Assembly (NCBI GenBank): GCA_035655435.1
Contig: DASRUN010000052.1
Span: 1-31,171 of the forward strand
DNA length: 31,171 nt
Origin: UBA493 sp035655435
Lineage (GTDB): Archaea > Iainarchaeota > Iainarchaeia > Iainarchaeales > Iainarchaeaceae
Reading direction: 5' to 3'
Shown one piece after another: positions 7,528-15,423 of this stretch. The notes under the pieces were generated by a model. The model worked only from the letters and a program-made list of their open reading frames with translations, was not told the DNA's origin and did not search any database. The translations under genes were made by a program, and so were the position numbers. How positions within the stretch are numbered: position 1 is the stretch's first letter; every line of letters starts with the position of its first letter.

Positions 7528-8606
7528 GGATAGTTCAGGTTGTGAACCATTTCTCGCCATGTGTCGGCGGAATGGAGAGGGTTGTTTATGACATTGGCGT
7601 GGAACTTGCAGAACGTGGGCACAATATCAAAGTTGTTTGCCTGAACAGGTGCGCGAATTCAAATGAAAATCTTTCCGAAAAAGAAAAAGTTGGAAAAGTT
7701 TTTGTTGAAAGGATCCCTTTTCTTAATTTGAAGTACTACAAAATTGCTTTTGGCGTTTTCGGAAAAATAAAAGATACAGATGTTGTACATGTGCATGGCA
7801 TTGGATTTTTTTCGGATTTTTTGATTGCAACAAAGTTTTTGCACAAAAAAAAAGTTGTTGTCTCAACCCATGGCGGGGTTTTTCACACAGAAAATATTGG
7901 ATTTTTAAAAAAAATTTACTTTAATTTTTTGCAGAGACTTCTGCTGAGATTTGCGGATAAAATGATTGCCGTGAGCAAGAATGATTTTGAATTGTTCAAA
8001 AAAATAACAAATAATGTTGTTCTTGTGGAAAACGGTATTAATGTTTCAGATTTCACTCCAGGAAAAAAACAGAAAAATTCCTTCCTTTTTGTCGGGAGGT
8101 TTTCGAAAAACAAGAGGGTTGAACTACTTTTGGATGCGTTTTCAAAGGTTGAAGCGGAGTTCTCTTTGATAATAGCCGGAGTTGATTGGGAGAACCTTTT
8201 GAAGAAGTACAGGGAAAAGGTTTCGGAGCTTGGATTGGAAAAAAAGGTTTCTTTTGCAATAAATCCTAGTGCGGAAGAACTTCGCGCGTTGTATGCTTCG
8301 AGCGAATTTTTTGTTTCAGCTTCGCAGTATGAGGGTTTCGGATTGGCTCTTGCAGAGGCAATGGCTTCGGGATGCATTCCGATTGTGCAGGAAAACGAGG
8401 GTTTTTCACAGATTTTAAGCGGAAAACAGGGTTTTTTGGCTGATTTTGAGGATGCAAAAAAAACCGCGGCTGAAATTGAAAAGGCAATGAAGCTCAGCGC
8501 CAAGGAAAAAAATGAGCTGGGAAAAAGTTTTGTGCTGCGCGCAAAAGATTTTTCCTGGGAAACAAGAATTAAAGAACTTGAAAGAATTTACGGGGGAAGA
8601 AAATGA
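7524..8606 (+). CDS. GT4 family glycosyltransferase
   Basis: A 360-residue retaining GT-B enzyme. The N-terminal acceptor domain begins with the family pattern FSPCVGGMERVV and contains VHVHG at 88-92 and THGG at 115-118. The donor domain has FVGRFSKNK at 189-197 and the EX7E motif E270-GFGLALA-E278, which holds the nucleotide sugar. It overlaps the GT2 upstream and the flippase downstream by 4 bases each, so it is part of one translationally coupled assembly operon. Donor specificity cannot be read; many GT4 enzymes use GDP-mannose, UDP-sugars or GDP-heptose. Confidence 0.92.
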   Translation: MRIVQVVNHFSPCVGGMERVVYDIGVELAERGHNIKVVCLNRCANSNENLSEKEKVGKVFVERIPFLNLKYYKIAFGVFGKIKDTDVVHVHGIGFFSDFLIATKFLHKKKVVVSTHGGVFHTENIGFLKKIYFNFLQRLLLRFADKMIAVSKNDFELFKKITNNVVLVENGINVSDFTPGKKQKNSFLFVGRFSKNKRVELLLDAFSKVEAEFSLIIAGVDWENLLKKYREKVSELGLEKKVSFAINPSAEELRALYASSEFFVSASQYEGFGLALAEAMASGCIPIVQENEGFSQILSGKQGFLADFEDAKKTAAEIEKAMKLSAKEKNELGKSFVLRAKDFSWETRIKELERIYGGRK

Positions 8607-9958
8607 GCCTGCGTGAAATACTGAACAATGCCGCAATCGTTTCCGGCACAAATATTTTTACTTCAGGCCTGAACTTCATTTTTTTTCTTGTGTGCCTCAA
8701 TGCACTGGGAGTTTCCGATTTCGGGGTTTTTTCACTTGCATTATCAGTTTTGTCTTTTGAAACACTTTTCCTTGATCTTGGATTGGGAAAAGTGATTGTT
8801 TCGGATGTTTCAAAAGAAATTTCGGAGAAAAGGGATTCAGATGCAGCAGGAATATTCCAGGGATATCTATGGTTTCAAACAGGAATGATTATATTTGCTT
8901 TTTTAACTTTATTTTTTGGAGCTGAAATAATTTCTTCTTACTTAGCAAAAGATGTTGCCGGAATATTAAAGTTGGTTTCTATATTAGTAGTTTCTGCAGG
9001 AATTAAAAATTTTTTCTTGGTTTCATTTGAAATTGTAAGTGATTTCAAAAGATATTCTTCACTGCTTTTCCTTGAAGCTTTAACTAAACTTATTTTTGTA
9101 GTTGGAACGATTAACTATCTTGGGGCAAGTGTAGAAAACGTTCTTTTTGTATTAATTGCTTCTGATGTTATTGTTATTGCTTTGAGGTTAAGTGCTATTC
9201 CAAAACTATCGAAAGAACTTCTTTTCATGAAAAATGTTAAGAAAATACTTTTTGTTAATGCAGTAAGAAAGCATGGAAAATGGGCGATGTGGTTTTCACA
9301 AGTAAGGAACCTTGAATCAAATCTCCCGATTTGGATTGTAACAACTTTCTTAGGAGTCACAGCAGCAGGAGTTTACAGCGCATTGGTGAAAGTTCAGGTT
9401 CTTGTGATCAGAATATTCGAACCGCTTGAAACTGTTTTCTTTCCAACAGTTAATAAGCTCGGAAAATTCGAGGATTCAAGGAAAGTAATAATGAGAGCAA
9501 CGAAATACATTCTCTACACTTCAATTCCTCTTGTAATTGTTTTAATGATTTTTCCAGAATTTTTTCTTGGAATGGTTCTCGGACAAAATTTCGTTGAATA
9601 CGGAAATGCATTCAGGATATTGTTGTTCACTGTTTTCATTTTCATCCTGAACATTCCGATGAAACCATTTTTTTACAGTCTCAAAGAACAGAAATCACTG
9701 GCTTTCGTTTCTTTCCTTATACTTGCCTCAACAGCTATTTTAGGTTCATTGTTAACAATTAGTTTTGGGATAATTGGAATTGCATTAAATCATGTAATTG
9801 GCCCTTTAATTGATGTGTTTGTGAAGAACAGACAGATAAACAAAATTACTGGTATAAAATACAATATTTTGCAGAGTATTCTCCCCGACAAGGACGACAT
9901 TTCATTATTCAAAAAAATAATTTTAGATCCTTCATTGCTCTGGAGTGGAAAAAAATGA
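8603..9958 (+). CDS. Wzx-type polysaccharide flippase (first of two)
   Basis: A 451-residue polytopic membrane protein with roughly twelve hydrophobic segments, no cleavable signal and a short basic tail. The N-terminus (NAASGT-like pattern NNAAIVSGTNIF, followed by LGVSDFGVFSLALSV and DLGLGKVIV) is typical of the oligosaccharide flippases of the MATE/Wzx superfamily, which move lipid-linked glycans across the membrane. It sits inside an operon of glycosyltransferases with 4-base overlaps on both sides, which suggests it exports the glycan they build. The second half is more AT-rich than the first. It has little obvious similarity to the second flippase at 28458. Confidence 0.9.
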   Translation: MSLREILNNAAIVSGTNIFTSGLNFIFFLVCLNALGVSDFGVFSLALSVLSFETLFLDLGLGKVIVSDVSKEISEKRDSDAAGIFQGYLWFQTGMIIFAFLTLFFGAEIISSYLAKDVAGILKLVSILVVSAGIKNFFLVSFEIVSDFKRYSSLLFLEALTKLIFVVGTINYLGASVENVLFVLIASDVIVIALRLSAIPKLSKELLFMKNVKKILFVNAVRKHGKWAMWFSQVRNLESNLPIWIVTTFLGVTAAGVYSALVKVQVLVIRIFEPLETVFFPTVNKLGKFEDSRKVIMRATKYILYTSIPLVIVLMIFPEFFLGMVLGQNFVEYGNAFRILLFTVFIFILNIPMKPFFYSLKEQKSLAFVSFLILASTAILGSLLTISFGIIGIALNHVIGPLIDVFVKNRQINKITGIKYNILQSILPDKDDISLFKKIILDPSLLWSGKK

Positions 9959-11121
9959 ATGTTCTAATAATAACCCCGTATGCCGAACCCGAAAAAGGGG
10001 CGGCAGTGGTTAGGGTTAATGCTTTCAGAGAATATTTTACCGGTAAAGGCGCAAAAGTAAGTGTTTTCGCGCCAAAGAGAGGAATGGTTCCTGAGCTGAA
10101 TGGGGTAAAGCGGTATTCTGGCCTGTTTGAGCTGATGAAGATTGTTTTTTCAGGCAAGTTTGATGTCATAATAGGGACTTCACCACCTATTACCCATAAT
10201 TTTTTTGCCCTGCTAGCGGGAAAAGTATCAGGAAAAAGGTTTTTTTTGGACGCAAAAGACCCTTTTACTGAGGTAATGAAAAAACTCGAACCACAGCGCT
10301 CCAAAGGCATAAAATTCAGGTTTTTTGAATTCATTGAATGGTGCACGCATAAATTTTCTGACAGGGTGATTTTCCTGAACAAACCCTATTTGGAGAATGC
10401 CGTGAAAAGGTTTTCTTTGGATGGAAAAAAAGTTTTTTTGGCGCCGAACGGAAGTGACACAAAAAAGATTTTTTTCAGCGAAAAGGAAAGGAAGGCGCTG
10501 CGTGAAAAACTTGTTTTGAAAGATTCGCCTACAATAATTTTTGTCGGCGGAACAGGGGACAAGGATCTTTTGGGTTTTGTTGAAAAAAGTTTTCCGGAGC
10601 TCTCAAAAAAAACAGGCGCAAAGACAGTGCTCGTGCTGAGCTATGAAGGCGCTGAAGCACAGAGCAAGGTTGTGGGTGGAATAAAAAAAATTGCTTCCGA
10701 AAAGGGAATTGAAAATGAACTGAAGATTGCATTCAACGCCGAGTTTTCTGAACTACACAAATATTTGTCGGCGTGCGATGTTGGTTTGGTTGCTTATCCT
10801 GACTTTGAGATGCAGGTGGTCGGGGCAAAGGTGTTTGATTACATTGCGGCTGGCCTTCCTGTTGCCGCAAAGGCCTCAAAAGGCAACTCCGTTCTCAAGG
10901 AATTTGTTGAGGAAAACAAAATCGGCTTTTTTTGCTCTGACTGGGGCGAATTCAACAGGCAGTTCATTAGGAATTTTGGCGGAAAAAACTTTAACGGAAA
11001 AACATTTTCTGGAAAGGATTTTGCGCGGAAAAAAATCATGGAAGCTGCAAATGAGAATTCACGGGAAAAGGGCTGTGAAAAGGTTTTCAGTGAAATGAAA
11101 ATCGTTTTGGGTGAAAAGTGA
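9955..11121 (+). CDS. GT4 family glycosyltransferase (WbuB-like)
   Basis: A 388-residue GT-B enzyme of the WbuB-like type. IITPYAEPEKGAAVVR begins the acceptor domain, and IIGTSPP followed by FFLDAKDPF corresponds to the family's SPP and DxRDPW motifs. The donor domain has APNGSDTK, FVGGTGDKD and, near the end, VVGAKVFDYIAAGLPV; the second glutamate of the usual EX7E is an aspartate here. Residues around 342-357 contain three five-residue repeats (GKNFN, GKTFS, GKDFA) encoded by a 15-base tandem repeat, probably a surface loop. The start overlaps the flippase stop, and the stop directly abuts the next start. Confidence 0.88.
   Translation: MNVLIITPYAEPEKGAAVVRVNAFREYFTGKGAKVSVFAPKRGMVPELNGVKRYSGLFELMKIVFSGKFDVIIGTSPPITHNFFALLAGKVSGKRFFLDAKDPFTEVMKKLEPQRSKGIKFRFFEFIEWCTHKFSDRVIFLNKPYLENAVKRFSLDGKKVFLAPNGSDTKKIFFSEKERKALREKLVLKDSPTIIFVGGTGDKDLLGFVEKSFPELSKKTGAKTVLVLSYEGAEAQSKVVGGIKKIASEKGIENELKIAFNAEFSELHKYLSACDVGLVAYPDFEMQVVGAKVFDYIAAGLPVAAKASKGNSVLKEFVEENKIGFFCSDWGEFNRQFIRNFGGKNFNGKTFSGKDFARKKIMEAANENSREKGCEKVFSEMKIVLGEK
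10981..11025 (+). repeat. three copies of a 15-base in-frame tandem repeat
   Basis: Units begin GGAAAAAACTTTAAC, GGAAAAACATTTTCT and GGAAAGGATTTTGCG, and encode GKNFN, GKTFS and GKDFA. A partial fourth copy (GGAATTTTGGC) lies just upstream. The repeat sits in the last 50 residues of the WbuB-like GT4 and keeps the frame. Confidence 0.75.
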
Positions 11122-11889
11122 ATGAAGAAAGGAATTACGGCGCATTTCATGGTCAGGAATGAGGAGAACTTCATCCAAAACGCAATTGAATCGGTTTCCG
11201 GAGTTGTGGATGAAATAATTGTTTTTGACACGGGCTCAACTGACAGGACACCGGAAATAGTGAAGGCCATGCGGGGAAAAATAAGGTTTTTTGAAAAGGG
11301 AATTAAGACACCGAAAGAGCTCATTGCTTTGCGGAATGAAATGGTTGATTTAACGAAAACCGAGTGGTTTTTTGTAGTGGACGGCGACGAAATTTTTTAT
11401 TTCAGGGAACCAAAAAAGGTTTTGAGCCAGCTTGACATACTCCCTGAAAGCATGTTAAGGATTGAGATCACTATAAGGGATTTTGTGAAGGACGCAAATC
11501 TGGTTGCGCGGGACAGGGTTAGCGGAAAAATTTGGAGAACGGAAAGAATAAGGTTTTTCGGCGAGTACCCTTTTGAAGGCGGTTTTCCAAAGGAAAATCA
11601 GAAAATGGATTACAAAGAGTTTTCCTCTGCGGCGCTAAAGGATGATGTTGTTTGCTATCACATGGTTTTTTTTGAGCGCTCAAGCATGGATAAGGATGTT
11701 GAGGTTGGAAGGCACTGGAGGAAAATTCCTTTTCCTGTTCTGCCTTTTTTTGGGAAATACCCGAAAGAATTCCGGGTGAAACAAAATTTTTTACTGCTTG
11801 TTCCCAAGCTCGCGTATTACAATGTAGTTGGTTTTTTGCACTTGTTTTTCCACAGGAAGGAGCAGCGCAGGAATGCGAAAAGGAATTAA
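11122..11889 (+). CDS. GT2 family glycosyltransferase (WaaE/KdtX-like)
   Basis: A 255-residue GT2 of the small soluble type found in LPS core and cell-wall loci. FMVRNEENFI at 9-18 replaces the usual IPAYN; VFDTGSTD at 34-41 and DGDE at 87-90 supply the nucleotide and metal sites. There are no transmembrane helices, although a basic and hydrophobic C-terminus (about 225-255) may bind the membrane. In known loci such enzymes often add glucose or a heptose-linked sugar, but specificity here is unknown. The ATG directly follows the previous TGA. The TAA stop (11887-11889) abuts the stop of the minus-strand dehydrogenase, so two operons converge with no spacer. Confidence 0.88.
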   Translation: MKKGITAHFMVRNEENFIQNAIESVSGVVDEIIVFDTGSTDRTPEIVKAMRGKIRFFEKGIKTPKELIALRNEMVDLTKTEWFFVVDGDEIFYFREPKKVLSQLDILPESMLRIEITIRDFVKDANLVARDRVSGKIWRTERIRFFGEYPFEGGFPKENQKMDYKEFSSAALKDDVVCYHMVFFERSSMDKDVEVGRHWRKIPFPVLPFFGKYPKEFRVKQNFLLLVPKLAYYNVVGFLHLFFHRKEQRRNAKRN

Positions 11890-12933
11890 TTATTTTAGCG
11901 GAAGCTTTACCCTTGCTCCGTTCCTGGAATTTGAATCATAAATTGCGAGCGCGAGCTCAACTGATTTTCTTGCTTCAACAGCTGTCATGTCCATTTTGCT
12001 TGAATTGTTCAAATCATGCAAAATCGCTTTGTACACGTCTCCATGGTTTGGAACGGAGCCCTCGTAAAGCCCCTTTGCGTAAACATTCGGCGGCAGACCC
12101 TCGGGTACAACGGGCTTTTCATGACCCTCCACGTTCCAATAATCAATTGTCTGCAGTGCCTTCCCCCCGAGCTTTATTGTTCCTTTCGAGCCCATTACAG
12201 TGAATGAACATTCAAAGTTCCTGTCATAAGTGAGCACATTGATTTCCATTTGCCCGAGCGCACCATTCTTGAACCAGATCAATGCGGAAGCATAATCCTC
12301 GACCTCAACTTTCGGATAACGGAGATGGCCCGCAACACCCACAACCTCCTTTGCATCGCCCACGAGCCATTGCATTATGTCAATGTAATGAATGCCCTGA
12401 TTCAAAAGTGTCCCGCCGGCGGTCTTTTTGTCTCCGTACCACTTTTCACTGAAGTACTCTTCCGGCCTGAACCATCTTACGACAAGGTTGCACGCAAGGA
12501 TTTTTCCAAGCATTCCAGAATCAATCGCGTTCTTTAAAGCATAAACGCTCGGATTGTATCTAACCTGGTGCACTACAAAAATCTTTTTCCCGGTTTTTTT
12601 TCCGGTTTCAATTAACCGGTCAATTGATTCAAGAGTGATTCCAACCGGCTTTTCTGTCAGGACATACTTTCCGGCCTTCAGGGCCTGGATTGAAATGTCG
12701 GTGTGCGTTGAGATCGGGGTGCAAACGCTGACCAAATCAATGTCTTTTCTCTCAAAAATTTTTTTGTTGTCGGCATAGTAATCAACTTTTTGCTCAAGCC
12801 CGGCTTTTTTCGCGGCATTTTTATCAATGTCGGAAACCGCCTTCAATTCAAATTCGGGAATCTGTTTTATTGCCTCAAAGTGCCTTGGGGAAATAGCACC
12901 GCACCCGATCAGGCCAACACGGATTTTGTTCAT
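11890..12933 (-). CDS. Gfo/Idh/MocA family sugar (nucleotide) dehydrogenase
   Basis: A 347-residue NAD(P)-dependent oxidoreductase. GLIGCGAISPRH at 7-18 is the Rossmann dinucleotide loop and TEKPVGIT at 93-100 carries the conserved EKP. NQGIHYIDIMQW at 178-189 holds the likely catalytic His182 and Asp185. This last motif is like WbpB/WlbA, which oxidise C3 of UDP-GlcNAc uronate before a DegT-type aminotransferase adds nitrogen. A DegT aminotransferase lies at 20277 on the same strand, and a GNAT acetyltransferase overlaps this gene's start. An amino-sugar route is therefore plausible, but the hexapeptide acetyltransferase and the uronate-forming dehydrogenase of that route are missing here. 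Confidence 0.9.
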   Translation of the reverse strand: MNKIRVGLIGCGAISPRHFEAIKQIPEFELKAVSDIDKNAAKKAGLEQKVDYYADNKKIFERKDIDLVSVCTPISTHTDISIQALKAGKYVLTEKPVGITLESIDRLIETGKKTGKKIFVVHQVRYNPSVYALKNAIDSGMLGKILACNLVVRWFRPEEYFSEKWYGDKKTAGGTLLNQGIHYIDIMQWLVGDAKEVVGVAGHLRYPKVEVEDYASALIWFKNGALGQMEINVLTYDRNFECSFTVMGSKGTIKLGGKALQTIDYWNVEGHEKPVVPEGLPPNVYAKGLYEGSVPNHGDVYKAILHDLNNSSKMDMTAVEARKSVELALAIYDSNSRNGARVKLPLK

Positions 12934-13370
12934 TTTTTCAGCACCTTTTCCAAAAATATTGTGTCATCATTTTTTGCATGAATGTGCTTTAAGCCCGTGA
13001 TCCTGTAGCCGTGTTTAAGCGAAAGGATCAGTTTTTCCTTGTACTTGTTAAAAGTAATTGTGGTCACAGATTTATAATCTTTTTTCAGTGAAATCGAGTG
13101 GAAGCGATTCAATAATTTTGAGCCAATGCCTTTTCCCCTATTTTTTTTCAAAACACCAAAAAGCCAAATGTGCATTTTTCTTTTCTCAGCATAACCAGCA
13201 ATAAAGCCGATTCTTTTTTTGCCATTGAAAGCAAAAAGGAGAGTAAAATCCTTTCTTTTTGCTCTTTCAATTGCTTTCTTTACAGGCAACTTGTATTTTG
13301 ACAAGCAAGACTCAGCCAATTTTTTGAGTTCGTTTAACGCAAAGTTTTCTTGTTTAACAATTATTTTCAC
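12930..13370 (-). CDS. GNAT family N-acetyltransferase
   Basis: A 146-residue GNAT. The acetyl-CoA pyrophosphate loop is visible as NRGKGIGSKLL at 77-87 after the beta strand HIWLFGVLKK. In this context it may acetylate an amino sugar made by the co-transcribed dehydrogenase plus an aminotransferase, but GNATs are broad and this is inference. It starts with GTG at 13370, preceded at a spacing of five bases by a good ribosome site (AAGGTGAT), and it is the first gene of a two-gene unit. Its stop overlaps the start of the dehydrogenase (ATGA). Confidence 0.8.
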   Translation of the reverse strand: MKIIVKQENFALNELKKLAESCLSKYKLPVKKAIERAKRKDFTLLFAFNGKKRIGFIAGYAEKRKMHIWLFGVLKKNRGKGIGSKLLNRFHSISLKKDYKSVTTITFNKYKEKLILSLKHGYRITGLKHIHAKNDDTIFLEKVLKK

Positions 13371-13375
13371 TCAAA

Positions 13376-13383
13376 ATCACCTT
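13376..13383 (-). promoter_or_regulatory. ribosome binding site of the GNAT gene
   Basis: On the minus strand AAGGTGAT ends five bases before GTG 13370. It pairs with the 3' end of 16S rRNA (AUCACCU) and supports the GTG start. Confidence 0.7.
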
Positions 13384-13409
13384 TTTCCTTGATCATATTA
13401 TTGTATTAG

Positions 13410-13421
13410 TTTTTAAATTTT
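13410..13421 (-). promoter_or_regulatory. candidate TATA box for the GNAT-dehydrogenase unit
   Basis: In the 62-base gap between the GT4 stop and the GNAT start the minus strand reads AAATTTAAAAAC, about 45 bases before GTG 13370. A start near 13390 would leave a 20-base leader holding the ribosome site. Confidence 0.4.
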
Positions 13422-13432
13422 GTATGGTTCAA

Positions 13433-14431
13433 TTATAGTTCATTTACAAGCGCTTTCCATTGTTTTGAAAAAGCATCAACCGAAAAAAGTTTTTTTACTA
13501 AACCCATTGAATCCTTCTCTTCAGATTTAATAGCATTCAAGAAAACACTCTCCAACGCATTTTCTTCACACAAAAAAAGGTTCTCACTATTTATTTCAGA
13601 GGAAACACCTGTATTAAGTGCAACAACCTTTTTGTTGCAAGCAAGCGCTTCAACCGTTACAAAGCCAAAACCCTCAAACCTTGAAGGAAAAACAATTAGA
13701 TCACTTGAATTATAGTAGAGTGGAAGCTCTGAATGTTTTTTTTTCATTATGACTTCAAGATTTTTCAATTTGGAAATATAGGGCCTTGATAGAATGCATT
13801 TAAAATTTATTTCACTAAATTTGGAGGCAAGTTTTTCCACCAAATCAAAGCCTTTTGCATATTCAGGCCTCCCAACAAAGAGAACATTGACTCCGGACCA
13901 ATCAAGTTTTTCCTTTGATTTTTCTAGGTTAAGCGGTTTAAATAATTCAGTGTCCACAGGAGGGTAAATTATTTTTGAATCTAAATCAAAAAATTTTTGT
14001 ACATTTAAAGAGGTTTGTTTTGAATTTGAAACAATTTTCAAAGAGTTTTGCGCTGATTTTCTCTCAAAAAAATTGTACAAGTATTTAAGCCGATAATAAT
14101 CAGGATTAGTTTTGGAAACAGCTTTTTCAGCAAAAGCCGCATAAGAACCATGGCAAATGTTTATTTGTGCCTTTTGAGGGAGGTTCCAACAAAACATCCC
14201 ATTAGTAAAAACCGTTTCCACATTTGAATAATTCTTTGAAACATATTCTCCAAGTTTTTTTGCACGCAAAGGCTCTTTTAACGGAAAAAACTTGGAATCC
14301 CCAAGTTCGTTTTGTAATGAATGATAATCAAGTTTCAATAAGTCCGGAAAAACAGTTGAAAGGTAATGAGCATAACGTTCAACACCTCCCGCAACTTCGC
14401 TAAGGCCTGCGTGAGACAGGAATAGTTTCAT
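13433..14431 (-). CDS. GT4 family glycosyltransferase
   Basis: A 332-residue GT-B transferase. AGGVERYAHYL at 14-24 is the acceptor-domain loop; NICHGSYAAF at 91-100 and SNSKQT at 135-140 match the family's HG and S-x-S/K patterns; VGRPEYAKGFD at 186-196 and E253-GFGFVTV-E261 (EX7E) form the donor site. The frame is open 87 bases further upstream, but ATG 14431 opens with the expected MKLFLSHAGL strand and overlaps the GT2 stop as ATGA, so I choose it. It is the last gene of a GT-C, GT2, GT4 unit. Donor unknown; GDP-heptose or an amino sugar made by the same block are candidates. Confidence 0.9.
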   Translation of the reverse strand: MKLFLSHAGLSEVAGGVERYAHYLSTVFPDLLKLDYHSLQNELGDSKFFPLKEPLRAKKLGEYVSKNYSNVETVFTNGMFCWNLPQKAQINICHGSYAAFAEKAVSKTNPDYYRLKYLYNFFERKSAQNSLKIVSNSKQTSLNVQKFFDLDSKIIYPPVDTELFKPLNLEKSKEKLDWSGVNVLFVGRPEYAKGFDLVEKLASKFSEINFKCILSRPYISKLKNLEVIMKKKHSELPLYYNSSDLIVFPSRFEGFGFVTVEALACNKKVVALNTGVSSEINSENLFLCEENALESVFLNAIKSEEKDSMGLVKKLFSVDAFSKQWKALVNEL

Positions 14432-15417
14432 TTTCTCACCTTTTCCGCGAGCAAAAATAGAAGCGCATCGGCAAATCCGTAAACCGCAAATATCGGATAG
14501 GCAAGATATTTGATCCATGTATAAAAACCAAATAACAGTTTTTCTTTTAACGGAGCAGAGAAAATTTGTTTTTTGTGTTCAGAAATATAAAATAATATAA
14601 ACCCAAGTGCTGAAATTAGAATAATAAAAAAAAGTGAGAATAGCGGATTGTTAATTAAAATACCAAATATTATGCCGAAAGTAGTTGCATAAAATACAAT
14701 AATTTTTAGTATATCTCTCACCACTTCATCTCTAAAATAGCGTAAATATTTTAATGGCTGTTTGAAAAAGCATATCCATTCATTTCGCAAAAAGAACAAG
14801 TACCGAAAAACGGATTCCGGCGGGTCTTTGCGGAGAGGATGATAAACAATTGTTTTTTCCGCAAACTTTATTTTCCCAAATTGCATTGCGCGGAAAGCAA
14901 ATTCCGAATCCTCGCGCCAGAATTTCATACCTTCGTTATAGTAACCTGCTTTTTCAATAATTTCTTTTTGGTAAGCTGAATTCGCCCCGATGAATTTTTT
15001 GCCTGAAAGATTTTCAGGGGCGTTTGTGAAAAGCCCGCGCGGAGTATCGGTAACTATTTTTCCCTCAACACCAATTACCTCTTTTTCAGAAAATGCATCA
15101 AGAATTTCCTTTAGCCAGTTTTTATCGACAAGACAGTCATTATCGGTAAAGGCAATTATTTCTGATTTTGCTTCGCGTGTTCCCAAATTGCGCCCTGCTG
15201 CAAGACTTTTTTTTCCCTGCTTTACAACTTTGATATTTGGAAATTTTTTCTTTTTTTCAAGTATAAGTTTTTCATAATTGTCTTTATCCGAACCGTCATC
15301 GACAATGATTATTTCATAGTCCTTGCCGCTAAGTGATTGATCTATTACAGAATCAATTGCTTTGCCCAGAAGATCAATTTTTTCTCTGCTGACTATCACT
15401 ACTGAAATTTTTGGCAT
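14428..15417 (-). CDS. GT2 family glycosyltransferase with C-terminal transmembrane helices
   Basis: A 329-residue GT2 with VVIVSREK at 6-13, VDDGS at 39-43, DNDC at 92-95, an acceptor-side GANSAYQKE and a catalytic WREDSEFAF motif. At least two long hydrophobic hairpins occupy about residues 232-277 and another follows near 300-325, so it is an integral membrane enzyme, probably acting on a polyprenyl-linked acceptor. Its start lies 6 bases after the stop of the GT-C gene, with GGTTGA overlapping that stop as a possible weak ribosome site. Its stop overlaps the next GT4 start. Confidence 0.9.
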   Translation of the reverse strand: MPKISVVIVSREKIDLLGKAIDSVIDQSLSGKDYEIIIVDDGSDKDNYEKLILEKKKKFPNIKVVKQGKKSLAAGRNLGTREAKSEIIAFTDNDCLVDKNWLKEILDAFSEKEVIGVEGKIVTDTPRGLFTNAPENLSGKKFIGANSAYQKEIIEKAGYYNEGMKFWREDSEFAFRAMQFGKIKFAEKTIVYHPLRKDPPESVFRYLFFLRNEWICFFKQPLKYLRYFRDEVVRDILKIIVFYATTFGIIFGILINNPLFSLFFIILISALGFILFYISEHKKQIFSAPLKEKLLFGFYTWIKYLAYPIFAVYGFADALLFLLAEKVRK

Positions 15418-15423
15418 TTGTAT

